Below, in pieces: positions 1 through 8,708 of a DNA stretch of 38,365 nt. The DNA comes from a bacterium. Its GTDB lineage: Bacteria; Planctomycetota; UBA8108; UBA1146. The DNA lies in NCBI GenBank assembly GCA_029976805.1, contig JAPOLY010000019.1, forward strand, positions 1 to 38,365, given 5' to 3'. The notes below the pieces were generated by a model, which saw nothing but the letters and a program-made list of their open reading frames with translations, did no database searches and was not told the DNA's origin. Positions within the stretch are counted from its first letter, which is position 1. Each line of letters starts with the position of its first letter. Both the position numbers and the translations under genes were made by a program.

Positions 1-1418
1 CCTTCTGCCATGACCACGATGCGATCGGAAATGGCAAAGATCTCCTCCAGTTCGCTGGAGGCAAACAGGATCGCTTTTCCGTCGGCGGTACACTTTCGCA
101 GACGCTGGTGAATCTCTTCCCTTGCACCCACATCCACACCCCGGGTCGGCTCGTCGAGAATCAGCACGGAAGGATCAAGGTCGAGCCATTTGCCTATGAC
201 TACCTTTTGCTGATTGCCACCGGAAAGCTCACGAATCGGAGCATCCAACACGGGTGGCTGAACATTCAGTTGGTCCACCACTCGGGCAGCAACCTCTTTG
301 GTGATTCCAGCTTTCAGGACCCCCGCAAAACCTGCATGACGATGCAGGCCTGGAAGAGCGGCATTTTCTGCAACGCTCTGATCCAAAGACAGCCCCTGAT
401 CTGCTCGTTCCTCCGGAATCAGGCACAGGCCCGCTTCGACAGACTGAACCGGACTTTGGGGTGGCAGCAGTCGATCTCCCACATGAACCATGCCCTGCCG
501 GGGCCGCAAGCCAAAGACCGCTTCCAGCAGTTCGCTGCGACCTGAACCCACCAGTCCTGCCAGCGCCACACACTCACCCTCATTCACCTCCAGGGTGATC
601 GGTTCGAGGTGTTTGGCAGTGGTCACTTTATCCAGAGTCAGAGCAGCCCCTCCTGATACAGGCTCAGGATGGATCACGGGTTCGAGATCACGGCCCACCA
701 TTCCCTGAACCATCCTCGATCTCGTGATCTCTTTTCCCTCCAGAGTACCCACGTGACAACCATCCCGAAGAACGATGACACGATCCGCCACCGCCTCCAC
801 TTCCGCCAGCCGATGGGTAATCAGAATGAGAGATCTGCCACTTTTGCGAAGATCCCGAAGGGTTTGCAGCAAAACATCGGTTTCCGCAGGGGAGAGGGTC
901 GCGGTCGGTTCATCGAGAAGCAGAACCTGTGCTTCGGCATCGAGAGAACGAACGATGGAAAGCAGTTGCCTTTGTCCATGCCCCAGACCTGAAACCAGCT
1001 GGTCGAGGGGGAAATCCAATCCCAGCCGATCGAGGGCGCGCCGGGCCATCTGCCGTGCAGGCTCTTCATCGATCACGCCCCAGCCTCGAGTCGGCTCACG
1101 CCCCAGCAGCAGGTTTTCCGCCACCGTCATCGACTCACACAATTCGAGTTCCTGGGGTATCCGGGCGATTCCCTGTTGCATGGCGTCGTGAATACCGAGA
1201 AACCTGCGGGGACTCCCCTCACAAAGAACTTCCCCACTGTCCGCTTCATAAACACCACAGAGGATCTTCAGCAGAGTGCTCTTGCCCGCCCCGTTTTCAC
1301 CGATGACGGCAACGATCTCTCCCGCACCCAGGGAAAGGGAGACTTCCTTCAAAGCCTGAACACCACCGAAGGCCTTACTGACACATCGGGCTTCGAGAAT
1401 CGCAGGCGATGCCGTCAC
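1..1418 (-). CDS. Sugar ABC transporter ATP-binding protein (RbsA/MglA type), 3' end outside window
   Basis: Cytoplasmic ATPase that would power uptake of a sugar delivered by the adjacent binding protein. The reading frame is open for 472 codons from a GTG start whose last two bases overlap the TGA stop of the upstream binding protein, and it runs off the left edge. Two fused nucleotide-binding domains are visible. The first has Walker A GENGAGKST, a signature LVSGLGHGQRQ and Walker B LLLDEPTATLS. The second has the degenerate P-loop GLVGSGRSE, the signature ELSGGNQQK and LILDEPTRGVDVG. That duplicated layout and the SGGNQQK motif are typical of the ribose/galactose/xylose family. The permease is not in the window and probably lies further left. 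The substrate cannot be read from the sequence; the neighbouring SDR suggests a sugar or sugar acid. Confidence 0.93.
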   Translation of the reverse strand, partial: MTASPAILEARCVSKAFGGVQALKEVSLSLGAGEIVAVIGENGAGKSTLLKILCGVYEADSGEVLCEGSPRRFLGIHDAMQQGIARIPQELELCESMTVAENLLLGREPTRGWGVIDEEPARQMARRALDRLGLDFPLDQLVSGLGHGQRQLLSIVRSLDAEAQVLLLDEPTATLSPAETDVLLQTLRDLRKSGRSLILITHRLAEVEAVADRVIVLRDGCHVGTLEGKEITRSRMVQGMVGRDLEPVIHPEPVSGGAALTLDKVTTAKHLEPITLEVNEGECVALAGLVGSGRSELLEAVFGLRPRQGMVHVGDRLLPPQSPVQSVEAGLCLIPEERADQGLSLDQSVAENAALPGLHRHAGFAGVLKAGITKEVAARVVDQLNVQPPVLDAPIRELSGGNQQKVVIGKWLDLDPSVLILDEPTRGVDVGAREEIHQRLRKCTADGKAILFASSELEEIFAISDRIVVMAE

Positions 1419-2404
1419 TTGCCCAATTTCTTGAGCATGTCTTTCTGGAATTCATCGACTTGATCTTTGCCGATCACCTTGGCGGGAACTTTCAGAAACC
1501 CTCCCGGTGGAATCACGGTGTCATCCCCCGACAGCAGGGATTTGAGAACGGCGATGGAAAGAGCTCCATACTCGTAAGGGTCCTGAACGACAGTGGCGTG
1601 GACCGTTCCGGCACGAATCCCATCGAGAGTTCTCTCGTCCTCGTCAAAGCCGACGACCTTGATCTTGCCCAGTTTCCCGGACTGCCCAAGGGCCTCGAGG
1701 ATCAGCGGAGTGTTATAGGCGAAGAGACCGACCATGCAATCCAGATCACCGTATGCGGACAGGGTGTCTTCCACATTGGCCTTTCCTTTGGCCATGTCGA
1801 ATTGATCGGTCAGGGTCGCCACGATCTCATATCCGTTTCCAGAGATCTTCTCTCCAGGCTCGTCATAACGGGTCGGGTCCGCTTCTCTCCCGAGAAGATA
1901 ATCAATCATTCCCTGTCTTCTCAGGCGGGCATTTTCCTGTTCCAGCCGGCCAACAAAGACAGCGATCCGGCCACCGGAAGGAATCGCTTCTTTAACCACT
2001 TCTCCACACATCCAGCCCGCCTCGTAATTGTCGACTCCCACAAAACAGAGACGCTGGGAGTCAGGTGCATCCGAATCGTGGGTAATCAATTTGGTGCGGG
2101 AAGCGACCTCATTCAGAAATGGAGTTTGGTTGGTCGGATCAATGGGACTGACGGCGATGCCCTGAACTCCCTTGACCAGCAGATCCTCAATGATTCGTTT
2201 TTGATCGGAAAGTCCATCCGGCGGCATATGAAAACTGGCTTCGATCTTCAGGTCGGCACTGGCATCCTCGACGCCCTTGCCTGCAAGGATCCAAAAGTCT
2301 GCCACCCCGTTGGTGACAAAGGCCACTTTCGGCTCTGCCGAATTCGTGGATTGCCCAGGACCACCACATCCCACCAGTAACAGCAACAACATCAGGTATC
2401 GCAT
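1415..2404 (-). CDS. Sugar-binding lipoprotein of ABC transporter (periplasmic binding protein type 1, RbsB-like)
   Basis: Likely captures a sugar in the periplasm and hands it to the permease. The chosen ATG at 2404 follows a strong GGAGGTGG Shine-Dalgarno, whereas a longer in-frame start at 2446 has none and would overlap the upstream SDR. From this start the protein begins with a short lipoprotein signal (MRYLMLLLLLVGCGG) whose lipobox is LVGC, then a mature domain opening with KVAFVTNGVADFW. Alternating strand and helix segments follow, including KVVGFDEDERTLDGIRAGTV near the C-terminus, which is typical of RbsB-like proteins. At about 329 residues the length fits the family. It lies 19 bases after the SDR and overlaps the ATPase start, so the three genes form one transcription unit. 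Ligand unknown. Confidence 0.92.
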   Translation of the reverse strand: MRYLMLLLLLVGCGGPGQSTNSAEPKVAFVTNGVADFWILAGKGVEDASADLKIEASFHMPPDGLSDQKRIIEDLLVKGVQGIAVSPIDPTNQTPFLNEVASRTKLITHDSDAPDSQRLCFVGVDNYEAGWMCGEVVKEAIPSGGRIAVFVGRLEQENARLRRQGMIDYLLGREADPTRYDEPGEKISGNGYEIVATLTDQFDMAKGKANVEDTLSAYGDLDCMVGLFAYNTPLILEALGQSGKLGKIKVVGFDEDERTLDGIRAGTVHATVVQDPYEYGALSIAVLKSLLSGDDTVIPPGGFLKVPAKVIGKDQVDEFQKDMLKKLGK

Positions 2405-2423
2405 CAAAACCACCTCCGGGTCA

Positions 2424-3185
2424 CTAGGGAAGAATCGTTCCGCCATTGACGTGAATATTTTGCCCCGTCACGAAACTGGAAGAGTCACTGGCAAGGAAAA
2501 CTGTCGCCCCCGCCATATCCTTGGGGACACCCCACCTTTGCATGGGAATGATATCCAGATAAGCCTGTTTGTCCTCTTCCGGATCATCCGCATGCCTCTC
2601 CACAGGGATCCAACCCGGGGAGATCGCATTGACGGTGATGCCATCCGGAGCCAGCTCATTGGCCATGCTTCGGGTCCAGCCGATCTGCCCGCCCTTGGCT
2701 GCCACGTATGCACTGAAGGGCGCCACACCGCGGGTAAAAACTTCGCTGGCAATATTGATGATGCGACCCCACTTCTGTTGACGCATATGGGGAAGGAACT
2801 CGCGGGTCAAAAGGTAGGGACTCTTGATGAAGAAATCGATCATCGACTGGTAGAAATCCCAGTCGTATTCCTCAATCGGTTTCAGCGGTTGAGCCGGAGT
2901 CGCATTGACGATGAAACCGTCGACCGGCCCCAACTCTGATTCAATTTCCTTGCGAAGGCCGCTGATGTCGTCAGGGTCGATGGCACTTGCCTTGAACAAC
3001 CCTCCTTCAAAACCGTTCGCTTTAAAGTCTTTGAATGCAGATTCAGCTCTTTCAGTGTTATTCTGATAGTTCATCGCCACTCGTGCTCCAGCGGCCCCCA
3101 ATGCGTTTGCCATTGCACGACCCAAGCCGGTCGTCGAACCCGTGACCAAAAAGGTTTTACCCTCTAACGAAAAACGATTATCCAT
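2424..3185 (-). CDS. SDR-family NAD(P)-dependent oxidoreductase (KduD/gluconate 5-dehydrogenase-like)
   Basis: A short-chain dehydrogenase of 253 residues, probably oxidising or reducing a sugar or sugar acid brought in by the adjacent transporter. The cofactor motif TGSTTGLGRA lies near residue 14. The catalytic Ser (in NIAS), Tyr and Lys (YVAAK) are present with the usual 12-residue gap between Ser and Tyr. The usual NNAG motif is altered to VNATP, which is uncommon but does not remove a catalytic residue. The start at 3185 is chosen because GGAGGTG sits just upstream; a longer frame to 3218 lacks a good site. It is the first gene of the operon with the sugar-binding protein and ATPase. The family is clear, the substrate is an inference from context. 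Confidence 0.9.
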   Translation of the reverse strand: MDNRFSLEGKTFLVTGSTTGLGRAMANALGAAGARVAMNYQNNTERAESAFKDFKANGFEGGLFKASAIDPDDISGLRKEIESELGPVDGFIVNATPAQPLKPIEEYDWDFYQSMIDFFIKSPYLLTREFLPHMRQQKWGRIINIASEVFTRGVAPFSAYVAAKGGQIGWTRSMANELAPDGITVNAISPGWIPVERHADDPEEDKQAYLDIIPMQRWGVPKDMAGATVFLASDSSSFVTGQNIHVNGGTILP

Positions 3186-3375
3186 TATCACACCTCCGAA
3201 CAACATCGCCAAATACACTCATGAATGTTGCAGAAACCCTAACAGCGATCCGTCCCCTACTTGAACTCCGGAAAAATTATGATCGAAAAAATTCGAAACC
3301 GGGTAACTCTTTATTTACTCAAAATCGTATACTGAATAGCGAGCAAATAAATCACCTTCCGAGGAGACCGTTGAG
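3186..3375. promoter_or_regulatory. Divergent intergenic region between SDR operon and broken lipoprotein gene
   Basis: AT-rich 190-base gap between divergent genes. A TATACT hexamer at 3328-3333 on the plus strand is a plausible -10 for the gene at 3376, but no good -35 lies 16-18 bases upstream. No terminator or small gene is seen. Confidence 0.3.
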
Positions 3376-4035
3376 ATGCGCCGATTGCCGTTGATTTACA
3401 TTTTGCTACTCCTCTGGATACCTGTTCTCTCTGGATGCGGTACCTCCGGAGAAATCATCTCCCGAGCGCCCTCCGTTCCCATGTGAGTGGGCTGACCTGG
3501 AGAAGGCGCCTCGGTCTGGGGTGCAGGCAATGTGCAATCCGGGAATTGGAACTTCACGATGAGAAATATCCTCGTCGAGGAGACGAACAGGGAAAAACTC
3601 GAGTTCAGCCTGACCCACAGAGTCTCCCACGATCTACAGATCGGTCTCGAGCATGGAGCAGACTCCAATGAATTTTTCCCACTGGTGAACTATCGGCTCA
3701 GAGAAGCCAAAGATGGTCTGCCCGCTTTTATTGTAGGTACCAGTTCAGCGTGGCCCTCTGGCGAAGTGGATGGAAACGCGTTTTTTCTCTCCGCCGCATC
3801 ACTCTTGAACTCGCGAACCAGCGGATCTGTTTCCATCTCCTACACACCGGATGACGGAAGCTGGAAAATCCCCGGAAGCCTGCAATACGCATTGAGCGAA
3901 AGTCTGGACGGATCCCTGATTTGGGATGGGGACAACCTGCACCCCCTGGTGACCTGGTATGGAGGCAAACTCAATCTGTCCTTCATCCTTCTGGGTGGCG
4001 AAGATCCGACCATCTCGACAACGATCGCTTTTTGA
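3376..4035 (+). pseudogene. Disrupted small lipoprotein / outer-membrane barrel-like gene with two in-frame TGA codons
   Basis: The 5' end looks like an intact gene: an AGGAG site nine bases before the ATG, then a lipoprotein signal (MRRLPLIYILLLLWIPVLSG) with Cys at residue 21. The frame stops at TGA 3484-3486 and again at TGA 3493-3495. The same frame is then open from 3496 to 4035 and reads like real protein (PGEGASVWGAGNVQSGNWNF and on). The downstream part has alternating amphipathic strands, for example LEFSLTHRVSHDLQIGLEHG, and ends in Phe (TISTTIAF), as outer-membrane barrels do. Seen directly: two stops within 12 bases, no frame change needed. Inference: a recently broken gene, or a 36-residue lipoprotein followed by a re-initiating ORF from GTG 3532. 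TGA is used as an ordinary stop in neighbouring genes, and TGG codes Trp inside this frame. Confidence 0.5.
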
Positions 4036-4056
4036 TTCACCGCAGACAGACCGGCT

Positions 4057-6018
4057 TCAGGACTGGACTTCAGGTGACCTCGCCTCGCCTTGCCATTCCA
4101 TGTTCAAAAGATTTCGGATGGCGGCATGCAACTCCAAAGCGGAATGCCTCACATGAATCCCGGCATAGGGGATTCCCCGATCCCGCCAGGGCCGTGAACG
4201 GTCTACCTCAGAATCACTGACTACTTCTAGAATACTCCAGCGGTTAATTTCTGAATCCCCGTTCAACTGTCCCATCAAATCACGTGGGGAAACTTCAGAT
4301 TCGTCGCTCACCAAAACCACTCCACCCTGAGCAGACATACTCACGCCGGAAAAATCTCTGTCGGAAATGTTGACCGTATTCCAGCTTGCAGAGTTCACGG
4401 TTTGGGCCACTGCATTACTGCTTTCAGTGGCCACGACGACATATGGAAGATCCACGGGAATCAGCAACTCTACCTTCGTCCCCTGGCCATCTTCCGATTT
4501 GATAGAAAGACGGCCTTTCAAATCGTGAATAAAGCTCTGCACATTCGCCAAGCCAAATCCTGAACCCGCATCACCTTTTGTACTGAACTCTACTTCCGTA
4601 GATTGCTGCAGAACATCTTCAGACATCCCGCATCCATTGTCAGCGATGGAAATTCGAATGTACTCTCTCTGATCATCAGTATTTCCGGCAACTACAGAGC
4701 TGCTGACAGAAACCCACTCCGATTGAATCCTGATCCAACCTTTATTGGCCAGTCCATCTTTTTCCGAAATGGCATCCACCGAGTTTTTTACCAGATTCAG
4801 GATGATCATTTCGAAATCATTAATGGCACAACAGATTTTCTTGCCCAACGGAACCCTCAGGTCGAACTCCAAATGAACATTACTGGGGACGATCATCTGC
4901 AATGCCGGCTCAAGAAGCGACAGGGATTCATCCGGTGTAATCGGATATCGTTTGTTTACGGAAATTGTTTGTGCACGAATCGAATTGAGCATTTCACCAG
5001 AAGTTTGAGAAATGGTTTTGGCACGATCAATTATGACATCGAGCTTTTTTTCGATCACTTCAGCAGGGGAATTCTTGTGCAAGTTGGATTTTGCCAGTTC
5101 GGCGGACATGTTGATCACAGAGACACAGTTATTGATATCGTGCACAATGCCTGCGGATAGCTGGCCCAATTCACCGTGAATCTGATTTTGCCTGACCAGG
5201 CGGCTGACTTTGTTCAACTGTGTTTGCTCTATCAACATGGCCACTCTCAAGAGGCCCAACCCGATACACAGCAGGATAAGAGTCTGAATACCAAACAGAA
5301 CCAATCCTATATTTCTCACTATATGCATTTCAAACACACTGCTTCCAACATAATACAGTGTGAACCATCCAAAATTTATTAAGCCGAATGCGAGCAAAGG
5401 CATATTCAAAAAGTAACTGGATTTAAATTCTCTGAACCTCGAAAGCGTTTTATTCAGACAAGGGCAAAACAACAGGCCTGCTACCAGGTAGCAACCCCCC
5501 ATCAGCAGCATCGGCATGAGGACTTTTTCTAAAAAGCGCTGGTTACCGTCTTCCATATTTATCCATCTGACCTGTAGTAAAAATGCGACGGCCAAACCGG
5601 TAAAAATCACGCTTTGGTGTGCTTTCTTGGAAAATCTGATGGAGTGAAACATTTCCCAAAGACCCATCAGCAAAAATGCAGATGACAAATAAATTCCGAG
5701 CTGAGAGAAGAATGAGGCAATCATGGGAGTCCAGTAGGGATCTATAAATCCACCGCCAGCGCGACCTTGCAAACTTACTAGTGCACCCAGATAGAAAAGG
5801 GAAAGAAACCACCAGTGGTGTGCGATCAGTTTTCTATGCCCACTTTTTCTCGAAGCTGAAGTGCTAAGAATCAACCCGCCTATGATCAGACAAATTGATG
5901 CGCAAAGAATATATGCACCGGAATAAACATCTGTGTAATAGCCTGTAAGATTGATTTCATTCAGAACTTCCAGAATCGGAAAAGGCCATTCCGATTTCTG
6001 TTCTGCGGTTTCATTCAT
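4057..6018 (-). CDS. Membrane sensor histidine kinase with degenerate receiver-like C-terminal domain
   Basis: A 653-residue membrane sensor. Roughly seven hydrophobic segments occupy residues 35-260, so the sensor is buried in or near the membrane. The kinase core follows: H-box around His293 (IVHDINNCVSVI), N-box with Asn412 (NLVKNSVDAI), G1 box DNGCGM at 460 and G2 box GSGFGLANV at 485, so autophosphorylation should be intact. After the ATPase domain, about 130 residues show a receiver-like alternation of strands and helices, with an Asp at the end of a VVLVSD strand (572). The acidic pair after the first strand and the late Lys are not evident, so it may be a pseudo-receiver. The ATG at 6018 has AGGAG five bases upstream. 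No response regulator is adjacent. Confidence 0.9.
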   Translation of the reverse strand: MNETAEQKSEWPFPILEVLNEINLTGYYTDVYSGAYILCASICLIIGGLILSTSASRKSGHRKLIAHHWWFLSLFYLGALVSLQGRAGGGFIDPYWTPMIASFFSQLGIYLSSAFLLMGLWEMFHSIRFSKKAHQSVIFTGLAVAFLLQVRWINMEDGNQRFLEKVLMPMLLMGGCYLVAGLLFCPCLNKTLSRFREFKSSYFLNMPLLAFGLINFGWFTLYYVGSSVFEMHIVRNIGLVLFGIQTLILLCIGLGLLRVAMLIEQTQLNKVSRLVRQNQIHGELGQLSAGIVHDINNCVSVINMSAELAKSNLHKNSPAEVIEKKLDVIIDRAKTISQTSGEMLNSIRAQTISVNKRYPITPDESLSLLEPALQMIVPSNVHLEFDLRVPLGKKICCAINDFEMIILNLVKNSVDAISEKDGLANKGWIRIQSEWVSVSSSVVAGNTDDQREYIRISIADNGCGMSEDVLQQSTEVEFSTKGDAGSGFGLANVQSFIHDLKGRLSIKSEDGQGTKVELLIPVDLPYVVVATESSNAVAQTVNSASWNTVNISDRDFSGVSMSAQGGVVLVSDESEVSPRDLMGQLNGDSEINRWSILEVVSDSEVDRSRPWRDRGIPYAGIHVRHSALELHAAIRNLLNMEWQGEARSPEVQS

Positions 6019-6245
6019 CACCACTCCTCTGTCATTTCAAATCTTTGGGCAATTCCCGACAACAGGAAAACGCCCTCGGAAACCTGGGATATCCCCTGCC
6101 TTAAAACTTCTTTAAAACACCAAATTCACGTTCTATTCGGCAATCTGGAGTTTTTCGGTCTCCCTCATCCCTAGATCCGGATTCCAGTTTTATCGGGACA
6201 GGGGAATCGGGATTTCTTCCCTTGCCCCTCTGAGAGAGGTGAATC

Positions 6246-7334
6246 ATGAAGATCGTTATCATCGGAGGCAGTATCGCCGGTATGGCCTGCGCCCTGAGGC
6301 TGCAGAAGAGGGGGCATCGCGTTTCAATACTGGAGCGAAGATCCTCTGCCGCTTCTGGGGGATTCGGAATGATCCTCGATGGCACCGCTTGCCAGAATCT
6401 TCGGGAATTGGGCGTTTCGATGTCAGGCCATACCCACTCAATCGGGCAGTACCACGTTTACGATCTGAACCACAACTTTCATTCCCGACAGCCCCTGCAG
6501 GATTGCCAGGGAATTGAGAGGCAACGCCTGGTCAGCCAGATGCGAAATCAGCTCCAACCGGGATCGATTCAATTCGGGGCTGAGTTTGACCACTTCATCG
6601 AGGATCAAAACGGATCTACCCGTGCTGCTGCACTGAGGAATGGAAAAATCATCGAGGCGGATCTCTTTATTGGTGCAGATGGTGTTCGTTCGAAAATTCG
6701 CCGTGATTGTTTCCCCGAATCGACTTTGAACTCCGTAAAATCTGTTGAGATCGTCGGCATGACTCAGTTCGAAAGAATCCCATCAGAATTAAAAGGCACC
6801 TTCAAAAAGTATCTGAATGGTCGTGAGGGGGCCGCCATGGGGATGGTCCCAACCGCAGACCAGAAGGTGATCTGGTATTTTCAGTGGGACCTCCGTCGCT
6901 GGCCCCAAACATTGATGGAGCCCGCAGCAAGATCCGGGTGGTTGAAGACAGAACTGCAGAGGTGGCCCTCTCTGGTCAGAAAAGTCGTCGGATCCAAGGA
7001 CCTTCGCCATTGTCATCTTTGGAGAACCACCGATATGGACCTCCCCTCCCGTTTTCATAAGGGAAATGTACTGCTGGTGGGAGACGCCGCTCACCCCTTG
7101 CTGACCTTCACCAGTCAGGGAGTCGGGTCCGCACTTGAGGATGGCCTGATTCTCGGGGATGCCCTGAGTGACTGGGACTCCACTTCCGTTGACAGTCTCG
7201 ATCGACGTCTGACGGACTTTGCCAACAAACGGATTCCGGTTCTTCAGCGACGCTTGGAAGAGGGGCGAAGCCTGCAGAGACAGTTCCTGGGTCTTGAATC
7301 ACACTCCATTGACCGTGTCCCCGTTTGCGCCTGA
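6246..7334 (+). CDS. FAD-dependent monooxygenase (PHBH/UbiH-like fold)
   Basis: A 362-residue flavoprotein of the p-hydroxybenzoate hydroxylase type, which uses NAD(P)H and O2 to hydroxylate aromatic or other activated substrates. The N-terminal Rossmann motif is IIGGSIAGMACALRL with an acidic residue closing the second strand (ILER). A DG motif (FIGADGVRS) lies near residue 145 and a GD motif (LLVGDAAHP) near residue 280, followed by SQGVGSALEDG. All flavin-binding motifs of the family are therefore present. A GAGAGAGGTG site precedes the ATG by a few bases. The next gene, an aminotransferase, starts 25 bases later, and a homologous but decayed paralogue follows that. Substrate not predictable; a small biosynthetic or catabolic pathway is likely. 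Confidence 0.92.
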   Translation: MKIVIIGGSIAGMACALRLQKRGHRVSILERRSSAASGGFGMILDGTACQNLRELGVSMSGHTHSIGQYHVYDLNHNFHSRQPLQDCQGIERQRLVSQMRNQLQPGSIQFGAEFDHFIEDQNGSTRAAALRNGKIIEADLFIGADGVRSKIRRDCFPESTLNSVKSVEIVGMTQFERIPSELKGTFKKYLNGREGAAMGMVPTADQKVIWYFQWDLRRWPQTLMEPAARSGWLKTELQRWPSLVRKVVGSKDLRHCHLWRTTDMDLPSRFHKGNVLLVGDAAHPLLTFTSQGVGSALEDGLILGDALSDWDSTSVDSLDRRLTDFANKRIPVLQRRLEEGRSLQRQFLGLESHSIDRVPVCA

Positions 7335-7359
7335 ATAATGATCAGAAAGAAGCCCTCCG

Positions 7360-8559
7360 ATGAAGACAACCCATACTCCTGAATTGTTCAGTCATGACCG
7401 AATCGATGAAAAAGCGCTCAGAAAAACAGCCTTCAATCTGCGCTGGGCCACGGTTGAAGAGGATGTGATTCCTCTGACTGCGGGTGAAATGGATTATCCG
7501 ATTTGCCCTGAGGTCGCCGATGCCGTTGGGCGTCACATCCAACAGGGATATCTGGGTTACTGCCCTCCTCAGGGATTCGAAAGTCTTCGAGAGGCAATTG
7601 CCGAAGACTTGCAGCGCAAAGGGATACCCGCCAGCGCAGACAAGGTTCTCGTCATCGATGGAGCAGCTTCCGCACTCAAGGTCGCCTGTCGCGCCATTTT
7701 AAACCCTGGCGACGAAGCCCTGACCTTTGACCCTGTTGATTTTTTGCTTCCCCACTGTGCGGAGCTGGCCGGAGCGAAGGTTCACCGCTGTCCCGTTTCA
7801 CCCATCGGGGGGGCTTTCGACATTCAACAGCTCGAGTCGATGATCACTCCCAAAACAAAGGCCCTGCTGGTTTGCAACCCCCACAATCCCACGGGGAGAG
7901 TTCTGAGAACTGATGAGCTTCATGCCATGGCTCACCTTGCAGAAAAACACGATCTGGTACTGGTCAGCGATGAAGTCTGGTCCGAAATCATCCTTGGAGA
8001 AGTACCCATGACCTCACTGGCTTCTCTTTCTGCAGAAACTGCAGCGAGAACAGTGACAATTTCAGGCTTCTCAAAAAGTGACGGCTTGTCAGGATTACGA
8101 ATCGGATACCTGCACTCTTGCAATGACCAGCTCTTCAAAAACATCATTGAAGCATCGGGGATCCTGGATACCAGTGGCGGTGCCACTGCCCTTTCCCAGG
8201 TGGCTGCTGAGGCGGCCCTGGTCCACGGGGGCAACTGGCGAAGAGCCTTTGTCGATCATTTGCGACAAGTGATTCCCGCGACAGCTCAGCGTCTCTCTGC
8301 ACTGGAAGGAGTCCGGTGCCCCGTTCCGGATGGAACCTTCCTGCTGTTTCCCAAAATCCAGCTTCCGAATACAGAAATGGAAACTCTGTCAGAATTGATC
8401 TTGAAAGAAGCAAGGGTCAGCGTCGTGCCGGGTGCTGCGAGGTGGTTCGGCCCGGGTGCTCAGGGACACTTGCGTCTCTCCGTTGCGACTTCCCGGGAGA
8501 TTCTCAACGAGGCACTGACAAGAATCGAAACTGCCTGGGATTCGATAAGCGCCCACTGA
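7360..8559 (+). CDS. PLP-dependent class I/II aminotransferase
   Basis: A fold-type I PLP enzyme of 399 residues. Visible motifs are the substrate and cofactor segment CNPHNPTGRV, the SDEVWSEI strand with the PLP-binding Asp, the Schiff-base Lys in SGFSKSDGLSGLRIGY, and a C-terminal LRLSVATS with the carboxylate-binding Arg. The GEMDYPICPEV segment near residue 42 and the SDEVWSEI form resemble the aspartate aminotransferase / MalY group, so either a transaminase or a C-S lyase is possible; transaminase is my preference. It sits between two homologous flavin monooxygenase genes on the same strand, which suggests that the three act on one amino-bearing or keto-acid metabolite. Confidence 0.9.
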   Translation: MKTTHTPELFSHDRIDEKALRKTAFNLRWATVEEDVIPLTAGEMDYPICPEVADAVGRHIQQGYLGYCPPQGFESLREAIAEDLQRKGIPASADKVLVIDGAASALKVACRAILNPGDEALTFDPVDFLLPHCAELAGAKVHRCPVSPIGGAFDIQQLESMITPKTKALLVCNPHNPTGRVLRTDELHAMAHLAEKHDLVLVSDEVWSEIILGEVPMTSLASLSAETAARTVTISGFSKSDGLSGLRIGYLHSCNDQLFKNIIEASGILDTSGGATALSQVAAEAALVHGGNWRRAFVDHLRQVIPATAQRLSALEGVRCPVPDGTFLLFPKIQLPNTEMETLSELILKEARVSVVPGAARWFGPGAQGHLRLSVATSREILNEALTRIETAWDSISAH

Positions 8560-8708
8560 AGAATCTAGCTTCAAATGAAAACGGGCGTTGCGGTCGGAAG
8601 CGTGAATGATAATTTAGTGACTTAACTGCCATTTGTATCACGCTCGACTTTTTCCGTGTATTTCGCGCAGAGTGCGGCCTATCTCTTATTCAGAGGCGTT
8701 TGAAGAGT

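Noticed and set aside
1409-2380. 323-residue plus-strand open frame
   Set aside because: It is antisense to the sugar-binding lipoprotein, which has a signal, lipobox, family motifs and Shine-Dalgarno.
3484-3495. Reading the two TGA codons as selenocysteine or tryptophan
   Set aside because: TGA ends several neighbouring genes normally, TGG is used for Trp in the same frame, and no SECIS-like hairpin or sel gene was seen. Kept only as a test in the finding.
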